38,241 nucleotides of DNA from an uncultured Prevotellaceae bacterium (GCA_900318065.1 ONIY01000015.1:1-38241), one strand, 5' to 3'. Positions 8,154 to 17,375 are shown, counted from the first letter of the stretch. Numbers and translations are program-made. Notes: a model not told the origin generated them from the letters alone.

Positions 8154-11100
8154 ATGAAGACTACACTCAACACAATCACTCGGCATCTCTTGCTACTTGC
8201 GCTGTTATTAGCAGCAACTTTGCCAGCCAGAGCTTACGATTTTATGGAGGATGGATTGTGCTATAAAGTGAATAGTGGTAACACTACTGTGACTGTGACT
8301 TATCAAATTACAAACACAGGAACAAACGGTAATACTTACGGTGCAGGCTATGAGCATCTGACTGGTGACTTAGTAATTCCCGAGAATGTCATTCATCTTG
8401 GCAAAACCTATCAAGTGACATCAATAGGTGATCATGCATTCTATAATTGCACTGGTTTGACTTCGGTAACCATACCAAATTCGGTTACCACCATTGGCGG
8501 TGCCGACCAAATATCCTCGGACGGTGCTTCATTCTATAACTGCACTGGATTGACATCGGTTACAATTCCCAATTCAGTCACCTTAATTGGCAAAAATTCT
8601 TTCAATAGTTGTAGTGGACTCACTTCAGTTGTCATAGGTGATTCGGTGACTTTGATTGGCGAAAGAGCCTTTGAGAAATGCACTAACCTAACATCGGTAA
8701 CAATCCCTAACTCAGTGACAACGATTGGTGGTAGTGCCTTCTATAATTGCACTGGTTTGACTTCGGTGAACTACGGCAACTCAATAACGTCGATTAATGG
8801 CGGCGCTTTTTATAATTGTACCAGCCTGACTTCTCTTGCTCTTCCCAATTCATTGAAATATATAGGGGATGGCGCATTCGAACTGTGCACTGGTTTGACC
8901 GAGGTTACAATTCCTGACTCGGTGACACAGATTGGCGGCTTAGCTTTCGCTTATTGCGAAGGCTTGACCTCAGTTGATTTAGACAACTCGGTAAAAGATC
9001 TTGGCTGGGGTGCTTTTAAGGGATGTACGGGGTTAACATCGGTCACCATCCCCAATTCGGTGATTTCAATTGGCAATGAAGCATTCTCTGGCTGCAGTGG
9101 CTTGAAATCGGCAACTATTGGTGATAATGTATATTATATTAATGAAAAAGCATTCAGCCAATGTACTTCACTTGAAGAAATAGTGATTGGGAAATCTGTT
9201 GTAGAGATGGGATTAGAAGTCTTCTCAGGTTGCACAGCATTGAAAACTGTGAAATGGAACGCCAAAGAATGTGAACATTTCATTTTTAGCGAAAGTCCTT
9301 TTTACTGCATGAATAATATCGAATCTTTCATTTTTGGCAACACAGTAGAAATTATACCATCATTTCTTTGCTATGGATGTACTGGTTTGACATCGGTAAA
9401 TATTGGCGACTTGGTGACAACGATTGGGCAATCGGCATTTGGGTACTGCACTAGCTTACCACTGGTTGGTTTTGGTAAGTCGGTGAGAATTATTGAATAT
9501 GAGGCCTTTCGTGGCTGTAGTAGTTTGACCACAGTTGATCTTCCTAATTCGGTAACCAACATTGGTGGTAGTGCGTTTTATGACTGCGAAAGTTTGACTT
9601 CTGTTACAATCTCAAACTCTGTGGTTAGGGTTGGCAGTAGTTCATTCTATAATTGTGGCAGCCTGAACACAGTCACTTTTGGCGAAAACGTAAGTCTCAT
9701 TGGCCCTGAGGCTTTTAAAGGATGCACCTCTTTAGATAATATTGTTACATTAATGCGGCAACCAATATACATATCAAGTAGTGTGTTTGAAGGTGTGACG
9801 ACTGCAACTTGCGACCTTCATGTGAGACAAGGTTCGAAAACAGATTATGAGAATCAGGATGTGTGGAAAGATTTCTTGATAACCGAAGATGCTGAGGACT
9901 ATGCCGACATTAGTCCTGTGCCAGGCGATGTAAATTGCGATGGGGCTAAAAATGCTGCCGACATCACTGCGCTCTATGACTATATGCTCAATGGAGACCT
10001 GACTTATGTTGCCACATGCGATGTGAATGGTGACGGTCATATCAATAGTGCTGATGTGACAGCGATTTATGACATTCTGTTGGGAAACATGAGTCCAGAA
10101 TTGTATACTGGCCTTTACATGGGTATAACAGGCTTCAACCAATCGTTGATAAAGAATGGAATAAGCTTCGTAGATTTCGATAAGAAACAAGAGATGAGAG
10201 GCTTTATTGATAACTTGAGCACTAACAATGGCTCAATATTGTACTATGCAGTTGAAGAGGCTTTAAATGATATGGCTGAAGCCCAAGTTCCCGCCGATTT
10301 GTCGAATGTTTTTCTCATCACCTTTACCGATGGCCTCGACCAGGGCTCATTGGCTATGACAGACGCTTATAACAATGAGTCGCAATACTTGGCGGCATTG
10401 AACCACCGTATCAAAACTGTGCCGATACACGGAAAACCAGTAAAAGCCTATTCTATAGGTTTGCGCGGTAGCGATGTCACAAACTATGCAATGTTCCAAA
10501 ATAACCTGCAGTTGCTCGCAAGCGACAATGACAATGTAACAGAGGTAGCCGACATTGCTCAGGTCAAGACCAAATTACAGGAGATTGCCAATGAGATAGA
10601 CAAGATGTGCGTCGATGCGAAGCAGAGCGTGACAGTGACAATGACCGGCGTGGAAGATGGCAGGCTCATCCGCTTTGTGCTTGACGGAGGAACTGCCGAA
10701 ACTGCTAATCTTTACATTGAAGCAAGATTCTCCAAGCAAGACCACTGCCTCTACGATGTGTCATATCACGGGCTGACCTGTGAGAGTGGAAGTGTCATTG
10801 AGGCCACCAGTGTCAACAACCTAATTGATTCCTATATATTTGAGTTCAATGGATTGTGCACTCCATTTGGGGCTGGAATCAAGTTGGAAGATTTAGATGA
10901 ATATGTCAATATGATTATTTTCGATGTCTGGAACATTCCACATTATTTTGAGAAATTTTCCTATGAGATCTCCATTACTCGCAACAATACAAGCGCACTT
11001 GTGATGCTAGTGCTTGACTGCTCGTCTTCACTCGACAGTGATTTCTTAACGCTAAAGACCGCGGCTAAGGCATTTGTTAACTGCTCGCCAGCAAGCAAAC

Positions 11101-11708
11101 TCGCGCCTGGAGCTAGAGAATATGTTGATTTGGCCTTACCTAGTGGCACATTGTGGGCGACAATGAATGTTGGAGCAAGCAGTCCTGAGGACGCTGGTGA
11201 CTATTTTGCATGGGGCGAGACCGATCCGGAGCTAAAACGGTTCTATTATTATACCACTTACAAATGGTGTGAAGGTTCTGAATCAAGTTTGACCAAGTAT
11301 TGCTACAGTAGTCAATACGGCATTGTTGATAATAATCTGGAACTTGACCCTGATGATGATGCCGCAACAGTGAATTGGGGCACTGAATGGTGCACGCCTT
11401 CATTTGTTCAAGTAAAAGAATTGTTTGATGAATGCACATGGGAATGGACAGCTATACATGGCGCGAATGGTTATTTGGTCACCAGCAAGCATAATGGCGC
11501 CTCGTTGTTCTTGCCATCACCAGGTTTTTACAGTTGGGATGAGCTCTACGGCCACAATGCTGGCGGTCGATATTGGTTGCGAGAGGTTTCCAATCGTTGG
11601 CCATTTAATGCTAATAACATGGATACAAATTGTAATGAACCTGGCTGGGGCGCCAATGAACGCTGCTATGGTCGAAGTGTTCGTGCTGTTAGAGTTTCAA
11701 ATTATTAA
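8154..11708 (+). CDS. Large BspA-like LRR protein with dockerin, vWA-like and Fib_succ_major-like domains
   Basis: This 1184-residue secreted protein has a signal peptide of about 27 residues ending LPARAYDFM, the same mature start as the upstream paralogue. About 20 LRR_5 repeats fill residues 70-575 and are nearly identical in places (TSVTIPNSVTTIGG). A dockerin pair lies at about 590-645. A vWA-like region follows (about 655-985): FLITFTDGLDQ supplies the usual metal-site Asp (D726), while the first strand reads YMGITGFNQS instead of DxSxS. A separate LVLDCSSSLDSDF segment (D955) appears 229 residues later, just before the C-terminal domain (about 988-1184, YVDLALPSGTLWATMNVGA). It is AT-richer than its paralogue. 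It is likely a surface protein; partners are unknown. Confidence 0.85.
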   Translation: MKTTLNTITRHLLLLALLLAATLPARAYDFMEDGLCYKVNSGNTTVTVTYQITNTGTNGNTYGAGYEHLTGDLVIPENVIHLGKTYQVTSIGDHAFYNCTGLTSVTIPNSVTTIGGADQISSDGASFYNCTGLTSVTIPNSVTLIGKNSFNSCSGLTSVVIGDSVTLIGERAFEKCTNLTSVTIPNSVTTIGGSAFYNCTGLTSVNYGNSITSINGGAFYNCTSLTSLALPNSLKYIGDGAFELCTGLTEVTIPDSVTQIGGLAFAYCEGLTSVDLDNSVKDLGWGAFKGCTGLTSVTIPNSVISIGNEAFSGCSGLKSATIGDNVYYINEKAFSQCTSLEEIVIGKSVVEMGLEVFSGCTALKTVKWNAKECEHFIFSESPFYCMNNIESFIFGNTVEIIPSFLCYGCTGLTSVNIGDLVTTIGQSAFGYCTSLPLVGFGKSVRIIEYEAFRGCSSLTTVDLPNSVTNIGGSAFYDCESLTSVTISNSVVRVGSSSFYNCGSLNTVTFGENVSLIGPEAFKGCTSLDNIVTLMRQPIYISSSVFEGVTTATCDLHVRQGSKTDYENQDVWKDFLITEDAEDYADISPVPGDVNCDGAKNAADITALYDYMLNGDLTYVATCDVNGDGHINSADVTAIYDILLGNMSPELYTGLYMGITGFNQSLIKNGISFVDFDKKQEMRGFIDNLSTNNGSILYYAVEEALNDMAEAQVPADLSNVFLITFTDGLDQGSLAMTDAYNNESQYLAALNHRIKTVPIHGKPVKAYSIGLRGSDVTNYAMFQNNLQLLASDNDNVTEVADIAQVKTKLQEIANEIDKMCVDAKQSVTVTMTGVEDGRLIRFVLDGGTAETANLYIEARFSKQDHCLYDVSYHGLTCESGSVIEATSVNNLIDSYIFEFNGLCTPFGAGIKLEDLDEYVNMIIFDVWNIPHYFEKFSYEISITRNNTSALVMLVLDCSSSLDSDFLTLKTAAKAFVNCSPASKLAPGAREYVDLALPSGTLWATMNVGASSPEDAGDYFAWGETDPELKRFYYYTTYKWCEGSESSLTKYCYSSQYGIVDNNLELDPDDDAATVNWGTEWCTPSFVQVKELFDECTWEWTAIHGANGYLVTSKHNGASLFLPSPGFYSWDELYGHNAGGRYWLREVSNRWPFNANNMDTNCNEPGWGANERCYGRSVRAVRVSNY

Positions 11709-11717
11709 AGTAAATTA

Positions 11718-11748
11718 TAGCACCGCCTGGTTAACCGTGGCGGTGCTA
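11718..11748. terminator. Bidirectional terminator between convergent genes
   Basis: TAGCACCGCC (11718-11727) and GGCGGTGCTA (11739-11748) form a perfect 10-bp stem with an 11-nt loop. It lies 10 bp after the LRR gene stop and 31 bp from the 3' end of the convergent higA. T-rich sequence follows on both strands, so it can serve both genes. Confidence 0.75.
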
Positions 11749-11778
11749 ATTGTTTGTGTCTATAAAATTGATTTTTGT

Positions 11779-12120
11779 TTAGAGTGCCGCTGCGACTTTT
11801 CTTATGGCTTTTAGTCGCTTCATGAATGACTTGTCGCGCTCGGCAATGAGCATGTTGTACTCATTTTGCATTGCAAGTAGAGGTGCTGCTGGCACATCGA
11901 GTGCCGCCTCGAGCATCATTGCGAGTTGTGTGTTGAGCGCTCTTTTGCCATTAAGCATCTCGTTTAAAACCGAATAAGAGATGCCTAACTGCCGTGCCAA
12001 ACCGCGTTGTGAGATTCCCCGAAATTCCAGTTCGTCCTTTAATACTTCTCCTGGATGCGTGGGGACAAAGGGCTTCATATTATTGGCTATCATATTTGGA
12101 TTGCTTTGCTGTAAAGACAT
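11779..12120 (-). CDS. higA: HigA-family antitoxin (XRE-type HTH), orphaned
   Basis: This 113-residue protein matches HigA antitoxins: the HPGEVLKDELEFRGISQRGL start of the domain (about 21-40), then an XRE helix-turn-helix (LARQLGISYSVLNEMLNGKR, about 41-60) and NTQLAMMLEAALDVPA. The C-terminal tail (70 onward) is helical and charged. HigA normally neutralises the mRNA-cleaving HigB toxin and represses its own operon. Here the toxin-type frame lies 7 bp upstream in the usual HigB-HigA order but is reduced to its C-terminal third. The antitoxin looks intact and may now act only as a transcription regulator or as an anti-toxin against related HigB proteins; that is inference. Confidence 0.85.
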   Translation of the reverse strand: MSLQQSNPNMIANNMKPFVPTHPGEVLKDELEFRGISQRGLARQLGISYSVLNEMLNGKRALNTQLAMMLEAALDVPAAPLLAMQNEYNMLIAERDKSFMKRLKAIRKVAAAL

Positions 12121-12127
12121 GATTTTG

Positions 12128-12259
12128 TTACTTATAGTGATTTGACAATTCTGTTATGTTACAAATAGTTGCAATTTGCTCACCTTCTTTAATGGTTTCC
12201 TTAAACTCTATGCGATACTTGTCATTAACCTTTCGAAAACGATAATCATCTTGCTGCAA
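12128..12259 (-). pseudogene. higB: HigB toxin remnant (C-terminal 43 codons)
   Basis: The frame ending at 12128 reads RKVNDKYRIEFKETI ... ATICNITELSNHYK, the conserved C-terminal end of HigB/RelE-fold toxins, which are usually about 95-105 residues. Only about 43 codons match. The longer open frame (ATG at 12361) adds an N-terminus rich in Lys/Gln/Phe that does not look like HigB and that overlaps a perfect promoter motif. There is no ATG within the remnant; only a TTG (12259), which is itself part of the -7 box. I therefore call it a decayed toxin, not an expressed 77-residue protein. Confidence 0.7.
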
Positions 12260-12287
12260 AGTTACAACAAAAAATGGTGTTTGCAAA
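12257..12287 (-). promoter_or_regulatory. Bacteroidetes-type promoter for the higA transcript
   Basis: On the minus strand TTTG (12287-12284), a 19-nt spacer and TAACTTTG (12264-12257) match the consensus TTTG-N19-TAnnTTTG exactly. It overlaps the start of the HigB remnant, so the transcript would begin inside the remnant and lead into higA. Confidence 0.7.
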
Positions 12288-12368
12288 TTTGCGAACGCAT
12301 TTTTTTGTTGGCGGGCATTTTTATACTCTCTTTTTTGAAAAAAGGTAAAAAGTGAGGGCAAAAGTGGT

Positions 12369-12396
12369 TTTGTTTCGCAATTTATTAGTAAATTTG
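12369..12396 (+). promoter_or_regulatory. Possible promoter of rel
   Basis: TTTG (12369-12372) and TAAATTTG (12389-12396) are separated by 16 bp, somewhat short of the usual 19. They lie 42 bp before the rel ATG. The -7 box is good, the spacing is the weak point. Confidence 0.4.
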
Positions 12397-12437
12397 TAAT
12401 TTGGTATATAATTTGACGAAACTAAACCAGCCCAATA

Positions 12438-14699
12438 ATGAGTCCAGAAGAAGAAAACAAAATAATAGATGAAGCCTATCAGGCGCTCATAAACAGCTAT
12501 CTGTCAAGCAGTCACCGCAAGCATGTGGAGAGGATAGAGAAGGCCTATCGCTTTGCGCGCCGCGCCCATGAGGGCATCAGGCGCCGCTCGGGCGAGCCCT
12601 ATATCCTGCACCCCATCGCCGTCGCCACCATCGTGAGCCAGGAGATAGGGCTCGGGTCACGCTCGATATGTGCCGCCCTGCTTCACGACGTGGTGGAGGA
12701 CACCGAGTACACTCTCGACGACATCAAGGCAATCTTTGGCGACGAGGTGATTAACGAGACGGGGCAAAAGGTGGGCGACAAGGTTGCCAACATCGTGGAC
12801 GGACTCACCAAGATCTCGGGTGGCATCTTTGGCGACAAGGCGTCGGCACAGGCCGAGAACTTCAGGAAACTGCTCATGACCATGAGCAGCGACAACCGCG
12901 TGGTAATCATCAAGATGGCCGACCGCCTGCACAACATGCGCACCCTCTCGTCGATGCCTCCCGCCAAGCAAAAGAAGATTACCGGCGAGACAATGTATAT
13001 CTATGCGCCGCTCGCCCACAGGCTGGGACTATATGCCATAAAAACCGAACTTGAGGACTTGAGCTTTAAGTATGAGCACCCCAACACCTACGCGCGCATC
13101 TCGGAGGCCATAGCGGCATCGGAAGAGAAGCGAAACAGCGTGTTTGAGCGCTTCTCGCGACCCATCAGGGAGCGCCTCGACGAGGAGGGCTTCGTCTATG
13201 AGTTCAAGGCGCGCGTGAAGTCGTGCTACTCGATTTGGAAGAAGATGGAGCGCAAGCGCATCCCCATCGATGAGATCTACGACATCTATGCAGCAAGAAT
13301 CGTCTTTGAGTGCCCCGAGGGCCGCGACGAGAACGACGACTGCCTGAAGATCTACCGCATGATATCTCAGCTCTACCGCACCCATCCCGAGCGCACCCGC
13401 AACTGGCTCATCAACAGCAAGCCCAATGGCTATCGTGCCCTGCACATGACCGTCATGGGCCCCGAGGGCAACTGGATTGAGGTGCAGATTCGCAGCCAGA
13501 AGATGGACTACAACGACGAGCATGGCAACGCCGTGCACTGGTTCTACAAGGAAGATGGCGCCGAGATCGACGAGAACGACCAGTTTATCAAGTGGTATAA
13601 GGAGATTGAGGAGATTCTCAAGACTCCCGAGCCCAACGCCCTCGACTTCCTCGACTCGATAAAACTCAACCTCTATGCCCGCGACATCATGGTGTTCACC
13701 CCCAAGGGCGACATGCTGCTGCTGCCCAAGAATGCCACGGTGCTCGACCTGGCGTTCACGCTGCACTCCGAGATAGGCACCCACTGCATCGCCGGCAAGA
13801 TCAACCACAGGCTGGTGCCACTGTCGCACAAGCTCTCCAGTGGCGACCAGGTGGAGATCCTCACCTCGCAGTCGCAGAAGCCGCAGCCCGAGTGGGAGAA
13901 GTTTGTGATCACCAGCAAGGGCAAGCGCCGCCTCAACATGGCGTTCCGCCACATGCGCCGCGAGGCAATGGAGCGCGGCGAGGAGAAGTTCAAGGCGTTC
14001 ATGGCCGAGAACTCGGTAGAGATCACCAACGAGAACTTGGCGCGCATCATCAACCACCTGGGGGTGCAGAACAAGGAAGACCTCTTCTACAAGGTGGGGC
14101 AAGGCAAGATAGAACTCACTCCCATGATTATCAAGGCGCTCAAGCCTGCATCGCAAGGTTTCCTGACCAAGCTGTGGCGCAGCTCGTTTGGCTCGTCTAA
14201 GTCGAGCAAGACCACGAGCGAGCCCACCGGCAAGGGCGAGGAGATTGACAAGCGCAAGGTGTATGTGCTCAAGACCGTCGACGGCAAGAGCAACTACCAT
14301 CTTGCCAACTGCTGCCACCCGTTGCCTGGCGACGATGTGGTGGGATATATCGACAGCAACAACAACGTTGTGGTTCACAAGATGGATTGCCCCACCGCCA
14401 TGAAGCTCAAGACGGGATTTGGCAGCCGGCTGGTGGAGACGCAATGGGAGACGGGCAGCGAGAAGTTCTTTGCCTCGGTGCGCGTCGAGGGAGTAGACCG
14501 CATGGGAATCCTTCAGGAGATTATCTACCTCATCTCGACCAACCTTGCCATCAACATCCGGCGCCTGTCGATTAACAGCGACGGCGGGGTGTTTAATTGC
14601 GAGATGGACATCTATGTCGAGAACGTGAACACAGTTACCAAGATGTGCAAGCGCTTGTCGAGAGTGAAGGGTGTGACCAAGGCGATTCGCCAGAGTTGA
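12438..14699 (+). CDS. rel: Bifunctional (p)ppGpp synthetase/hydrolase (Rel/SpoT type)
   Basis: This 753-residue cytoplasmic enzyme makes (p)ppGpp from ATP and GDP/GTP and degrades it, so it controls the stringent response. The hydrolase HD domain (about 25-200) keeps H58, HD at 83-84 with ED at 87-88 (LLHDVVEDTEY) and the DRLHN motif at 162-166. This indicates an active hydrolase, unlike the inactive HD of RelA. The synthetase domain (about 245-370) has RVKSCYSIWKKM, SKPNGYRALHMTV and EVQIRSQKMD. A TGS domain (about 415-475), a zinc-finger/helical region with CCHPLPGDDV and a C-terminal ACT domain (about 675-750) complete the usual long RSH layout. Full family length. The next gene begins 40 bp downstream. 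Confidence 0.95.
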   Translation: MSPEEENKIIDEAYQALINSYLSSSHRKHVERIEKAYRFARRAHEGIRRRSGEPYILHPIAVATIVSQEIGLGSRSICAALLHDVVEDTEYTLDDIKAIFGDEVINETGQKVGDKVANIVDGLTKISGGIFGDKASAQAENFRKLLMTMSSDNRVVIIKMADRLHNMRTLSSMPPAKQKKITGETMYIYAPLAHRLGLYAIKTELEDLSFKYEHPNTYARISEAIAASEEKRNSVFERFSRPIRERLDEEGFVYEFKARVKSCYSIWKKMERKRIPIDEIYDIYAARIVFECPEGRDENDDCLKIYRMISQLYRTHPERTRNWLINSKPNGYRALHMTVMGPEGNWIEVQIRSQKMDYNDEHGNAVHWFYKEDGAEIDENDQFIKWYKEIEEILKTPEPNALDFLDSIKLNLYARDIMVFTPKGDMLLLPKNATVLDLAFTLHSEIGTHCIAGKINHRLVPLSHKLSSGDQVEILTSQSQKPQPEWEKFVITSKGKRRLNMAFRHMRREAMERGEEKFKAFMAENSVEITNENLARIINHLGVQNKEDLFYKVGQGKIELTPMIIKALKPASQGFLTKLWRSSFGSSKSSKTTSEPTGKGEEIDKRKVYVLKTVDGKSNYHLANCCHPLPGDDVVGYIDSNNNVVVHKMDCPTAMKLKTGFGSRLVETQWETGSEKFFASVRVEGVDRMGILQEIIYLISTNLAINIRRLSINSDGGVFNCEMDIYVENVNTVTKMCKRLSRVKGVTKAIRQS

Positions 14700-14739
14700 T
14701 TTTCACACGTGAATAAAAAGAGCAAAACACATAATATAA

Positions 14740-16803
14740 ATGAAGAATACGGCAAAAATAAATCTAACGGTAATGCTCCTCATCGCAGTGACGGTGGGAG
14801 TGTTGTCGCTATTCTTTGGTGGCGCTTCGAGCGATGCTCTGGTCTACAGCGAGGGAAGGCCTTGGAACTATCCCAAGCTGATAGCGCCGTTCGACATCCC
14901 CATCGAGTATGACTCGGTGAGCGCGTCGCGCATCAAGGATAGTATCGACACCAACTTTGCCCCCATCTTCTACGAGGATGAGGCACGCGAGATGAAGGCG
15001 ATGGAAAACATCACCGCCACGCTCGAGGAGATTAGCGGTGTGTCGGCGAGCATGAAGAACAAGATTCTGGAGTCGGCGCAGCGGGTTTTTGACGACGGCA
15101 TCGTCGACAATGCCACGCGCAGCAAGATCAACAGTGGCGCCATCAAGAATGTGAGGGTGATAAACAAGCAGGGCAACGAGTTTCGTGCTGTCGATGCCCA
15201 CTCGTTGCGCTCCACGATGGATGCCTACTCCTATATCGACTCGGTGGCTGGCATCAACATGAGCCAGGGCCCCGACTTGTCGCAGCTCATTCACAGCAGC
15301 CTCACTACCAATCTCGAATATGACAAGGAAAAGACCGAGGCGCAGCTCGAGGAGGCCTACAAGCTGGCACTGGCGCCTCATGGAGTGAAACTCACCGGTG
15401 AGCGCATCATCGACTATGGCGAGATTGTGACAGCACAGAAGTATGCTCTCATCAAGACCTATGAGCGCATGAGCGCCGAGCGCAACATCAACAATGCAGT
15501 GCGGCGCTTCTCGGTGCTGGGAAATCTTGTGGTGATAGCCTTGATATTGCTGGTTTACTTCTTGTATATCAAGATAATGTATCCCAATGTCTACCGCAGC
15601 CTGCGGCACATGACGTTCTTGTTCAGCTTTGTGCTGGTCATTGTGCTGGTGGTTTATGTGATAGCCCACTTCAGGTCGGGACTGTTGTACCTTGTGCCGT
15701 TTGCGCTGGTGCCCATTGTTGTGACGGTGTTCTTCAGCATCCCGCTGGGTTTCTTCACCCACATGGTGGTGGTGCTCATCAGCCTGCTGGTGGCTCCCGA
15801 GCCCAGCGACTTCGTGATCATGCAGTTCCTTGCGGGCGCCATAGCGATTGTGTCGATAAAGGGACTGATGCAGCGCTCGCAGCTGGTAGTGTGCGCGTTC
15901 TTCATCTTCCTGTGCTACTCGGTGACCTACGTCGCCCAGTATCTTGCGCGCAATGGCACGCTCGAGGCATTTGACTGGCACGTGATTCTCTACTTCGCGG
16001 TCAACTCGATTGTGCTATCGTTTGCCTACTTTGGCATCTTCATCGTGGAGAAGATATTTGGCTTCACGTCGCAGGTGACTCTGGTGGAGCTTAGCGACAT
16101 CAACAACCCTGTGCTGCGTGAGCTCTCCGAGAATTGCCCAGGCACTTTCCAGCACTCGCTGCAGGTGGCAACGCTTGCCGGCGAGGCAGCCCACCAGGTG
16201 GGCGCGAGTGTGCAGCTGGTGCGTGCCGGGGCCTTGTATCACGACATTGGCAAGATAGAGAACCCTGGCTTCTTCACCGAGAACCAGAGCGGTGTCAACC
16301 CGCACGATGTGCTCACGCCCGAGCAGAGCGCGGCAATCGTGATCTCGCACGTGACCGACGGCTTGCAGCGTGCCGAGCGTGCCAATCTGCCTCAGGTCAT
16401 CAAGGACATGATAGTGCAGCACCATGGCTGTGGACGCACGCGCTACTTCTACACCATGGCGTGCAAGCAGAGCCCCACGGGCACTGTCGATCCCGCACCC
16501 TACACCTATCCTGGTCCTAATCCACAGACGCGTGAGGCAGCGATCCTGATGATGGCCGACTCCTGTGAGGCGGCTACCAAGAGCCTGCCCGTGCCCAATG
16601 AGGAGAACATCACCAATCTGGTGAACAAGATTATCGACGGACAGGTTGCCGAAGGTCTCTTCAACGAGTCGCCCATCAGCTTCAAGGACATTGCTGTGGT
16701 GAAGGCAAGCCTCATCAAGCGATTGCTCACGTTCTATCACACTCGTGTGTCTTACCCCGAGGACATCAAGCCCGAGGGTGAGGTGGTCGATGAGAATGCT
16801 TAG
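14740..16803 (+). CDS. pgpH: PgpH-type 7TM HD-domain phosphodiesterase (probable c-di-AMP hydrolase)
   Basis: This 687-residue membrane protein has one N-terminal TM helix (about 7-27), an extracytoplasmic domain (about 30-255) of the 7TMR-HDED type, a bundle of about seven TM helices (about 260-435) and a cytoplasmic HD domain (about 450-660). HD-superfamily residues are visible: H472 (CPGTFQHSLQVA), H501-D502 (LYHDIGK), the His in VISHVTDG and HHG (MIVQHHGCG), plus MMADSCEAA. PgpH family members hydrolyse cyclic di-AMP; activity here is inferred from the domain layout. The ATG at 14740 is chosen because it gives the TM helix near the N-terminus. It follows rel by 40 bp in the same direction, so the two nucleotide-signalling enzymes may be co-transcribed. 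Confidence 0.88.
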   Translation: MKNTAKINLTVMLLIAVTVGVLSLFFGGASSDALVYSEGRPWNYPKLIAPFDIPIEYDSVSASRIKDSIDTNFAPIFYEDEAREMKAMENITATLEEISGVSASMKNKILESAQRVFDDGIVDNATRSKINSGAIKNVRVINKQGNEFRAVDAHSLRSTMDAYSYIDSVAGINMSQGPDLSQLIHSSLTTNLEYDKEKTEAQLEEAYKLALAPHGVKLTGERIIDYGEIVTAQKYALIKTYERMSAERNINNAVRRFSVLGNLVVIALILLVYFLYIKIMYPNVYRSLRHMTFLFSFVLVIVLVVYVIAHFRSGLLYLVPFALVPIVVTVFFSIPLGFFTHMVVVLISLLVAPEPSDFVIMQFLAGAIAIVSIKGLMQRSQLVVCAFFIFLCYSVTYVAQYLARNGTLEAFDWHVILYFAVNSIVLSFAYFGIFIVEKIFGFTSQVTLVELSDINNPVLRELSENCPGTFQHSLQVATLAGEAAHQVGASVQLVRAGALYHDIGKIENPGFFTENQSGVNPHDVLTPEQSAAIVISHVTDGLQRAERANLPQVIKDMIVQHHGCGRTRYFYTMACKQSPTGTVDPAPYTYPGPNPQTREAAILMMADSCEAATKSLPVPNEENITNLVNKIIDGQVAEGLFNESPISFKDIAVVKASLIKRLLTFYHTRVSYPEDIKPEGEVVDENA

Positions 16804-16886
16804 CGACTTGATGCAAGGGTGGAAAATCCCGAGTTTTGTTGCAAAAAAGTGATAAAAAAAGTTATTTAAAAAGAAAACTTCTCACA

Positions 16887-17375
16887 ATGTCAAGTAGCTT
16901 ATTATTACTCGTGATTGGGGTCATGTTCCTCACGCTTGCCATAGTGATGGTGTTCAAGCCCTGGTATGTTGCAGCCCTGCCGGCCTATGCCGGATTGTGG
17001 CTGCTGCACTGGAGCAGCTACACCTCTTTCCCGTCGTGGGTGTTTATCTTCTATGGTGTTGCAACATTAATGGTGATGGGCATTAGGTATCTATCGCCCA
17101 AGGGTGAGCCCGACGGAAAAACGACCGGCAATCTATACCTGGGACTGGGAGCGATGATGGGATGCATGCTGGGCATGCTGCTCGAGGCAAGGTTCATGGT
17201 GCTGGGAACTATTCTGGGCACTATTTTTGGTCTTTTTGCCTTCTCGCGCACCCCAGCCGGCAAGTGGCTCAGATTTCCTAGTTCCAATTTTATTCAGTAC
17301 CTTTGCGCCAAGGGACTGCCCGTAGTGGTGGCAGTGGCAATGCTGGGCATCGCCGTCGAGGGCTTTGTCTATTGA
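16887..17375 (+). CDS. Small integral membrane protein of unknown function
   Basis: From the ATG at 16887 this is a 162-residue, very hydrophobic protein with four to five predicted TM helices: SSLLLLVIGVMFLTLAIVMV near the start, a second around 40, a third after SWVFIFYG, a Gly-rich pair (GLGAMMGCMLGMLL, GTILGTIFGLF) and a last one at the C-terminus. The Gly-rich pair resembles the DUF456-type arrangement, but I am not sure of the family. A longer frame with a TTG start at 16836 exists, but its Lys-rich extension reads like leader DNA, so I prefer 16887. It lies 83 bp after the pgpH-like gene and 40 bp before the DUF4919 gene. Confidence 0.65.
   Translation: MSSSLLLLVIGVMFLTLAIVMVFKPWYVAALPAYAGLWLLHWSSYTSFPSWVFIFYGVATLMVMGIRYLSPKGEPDGKTTGNLYLGLGAMMGCMLGMLLEARFMVLGTILGTIFGLFAFSRTPAGKWLRFPSSNFIQYLCAKGLPVVVAVAMLGIAVEGFVY

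Noticed and set aside
12128-12361. 77-residue ORF as an intact HigB toxin
   Set aside because: Only the last 43 codons match HigB, the N-terminus overlaps a perfect promoter, and the family is usually about 100 residues.
13029-14444. 471-codon minus-strand ORF
   Set aside because: It lies fully antisense to rel and has no start-site signals; it reflects the codon bias of the GC-rich gene.
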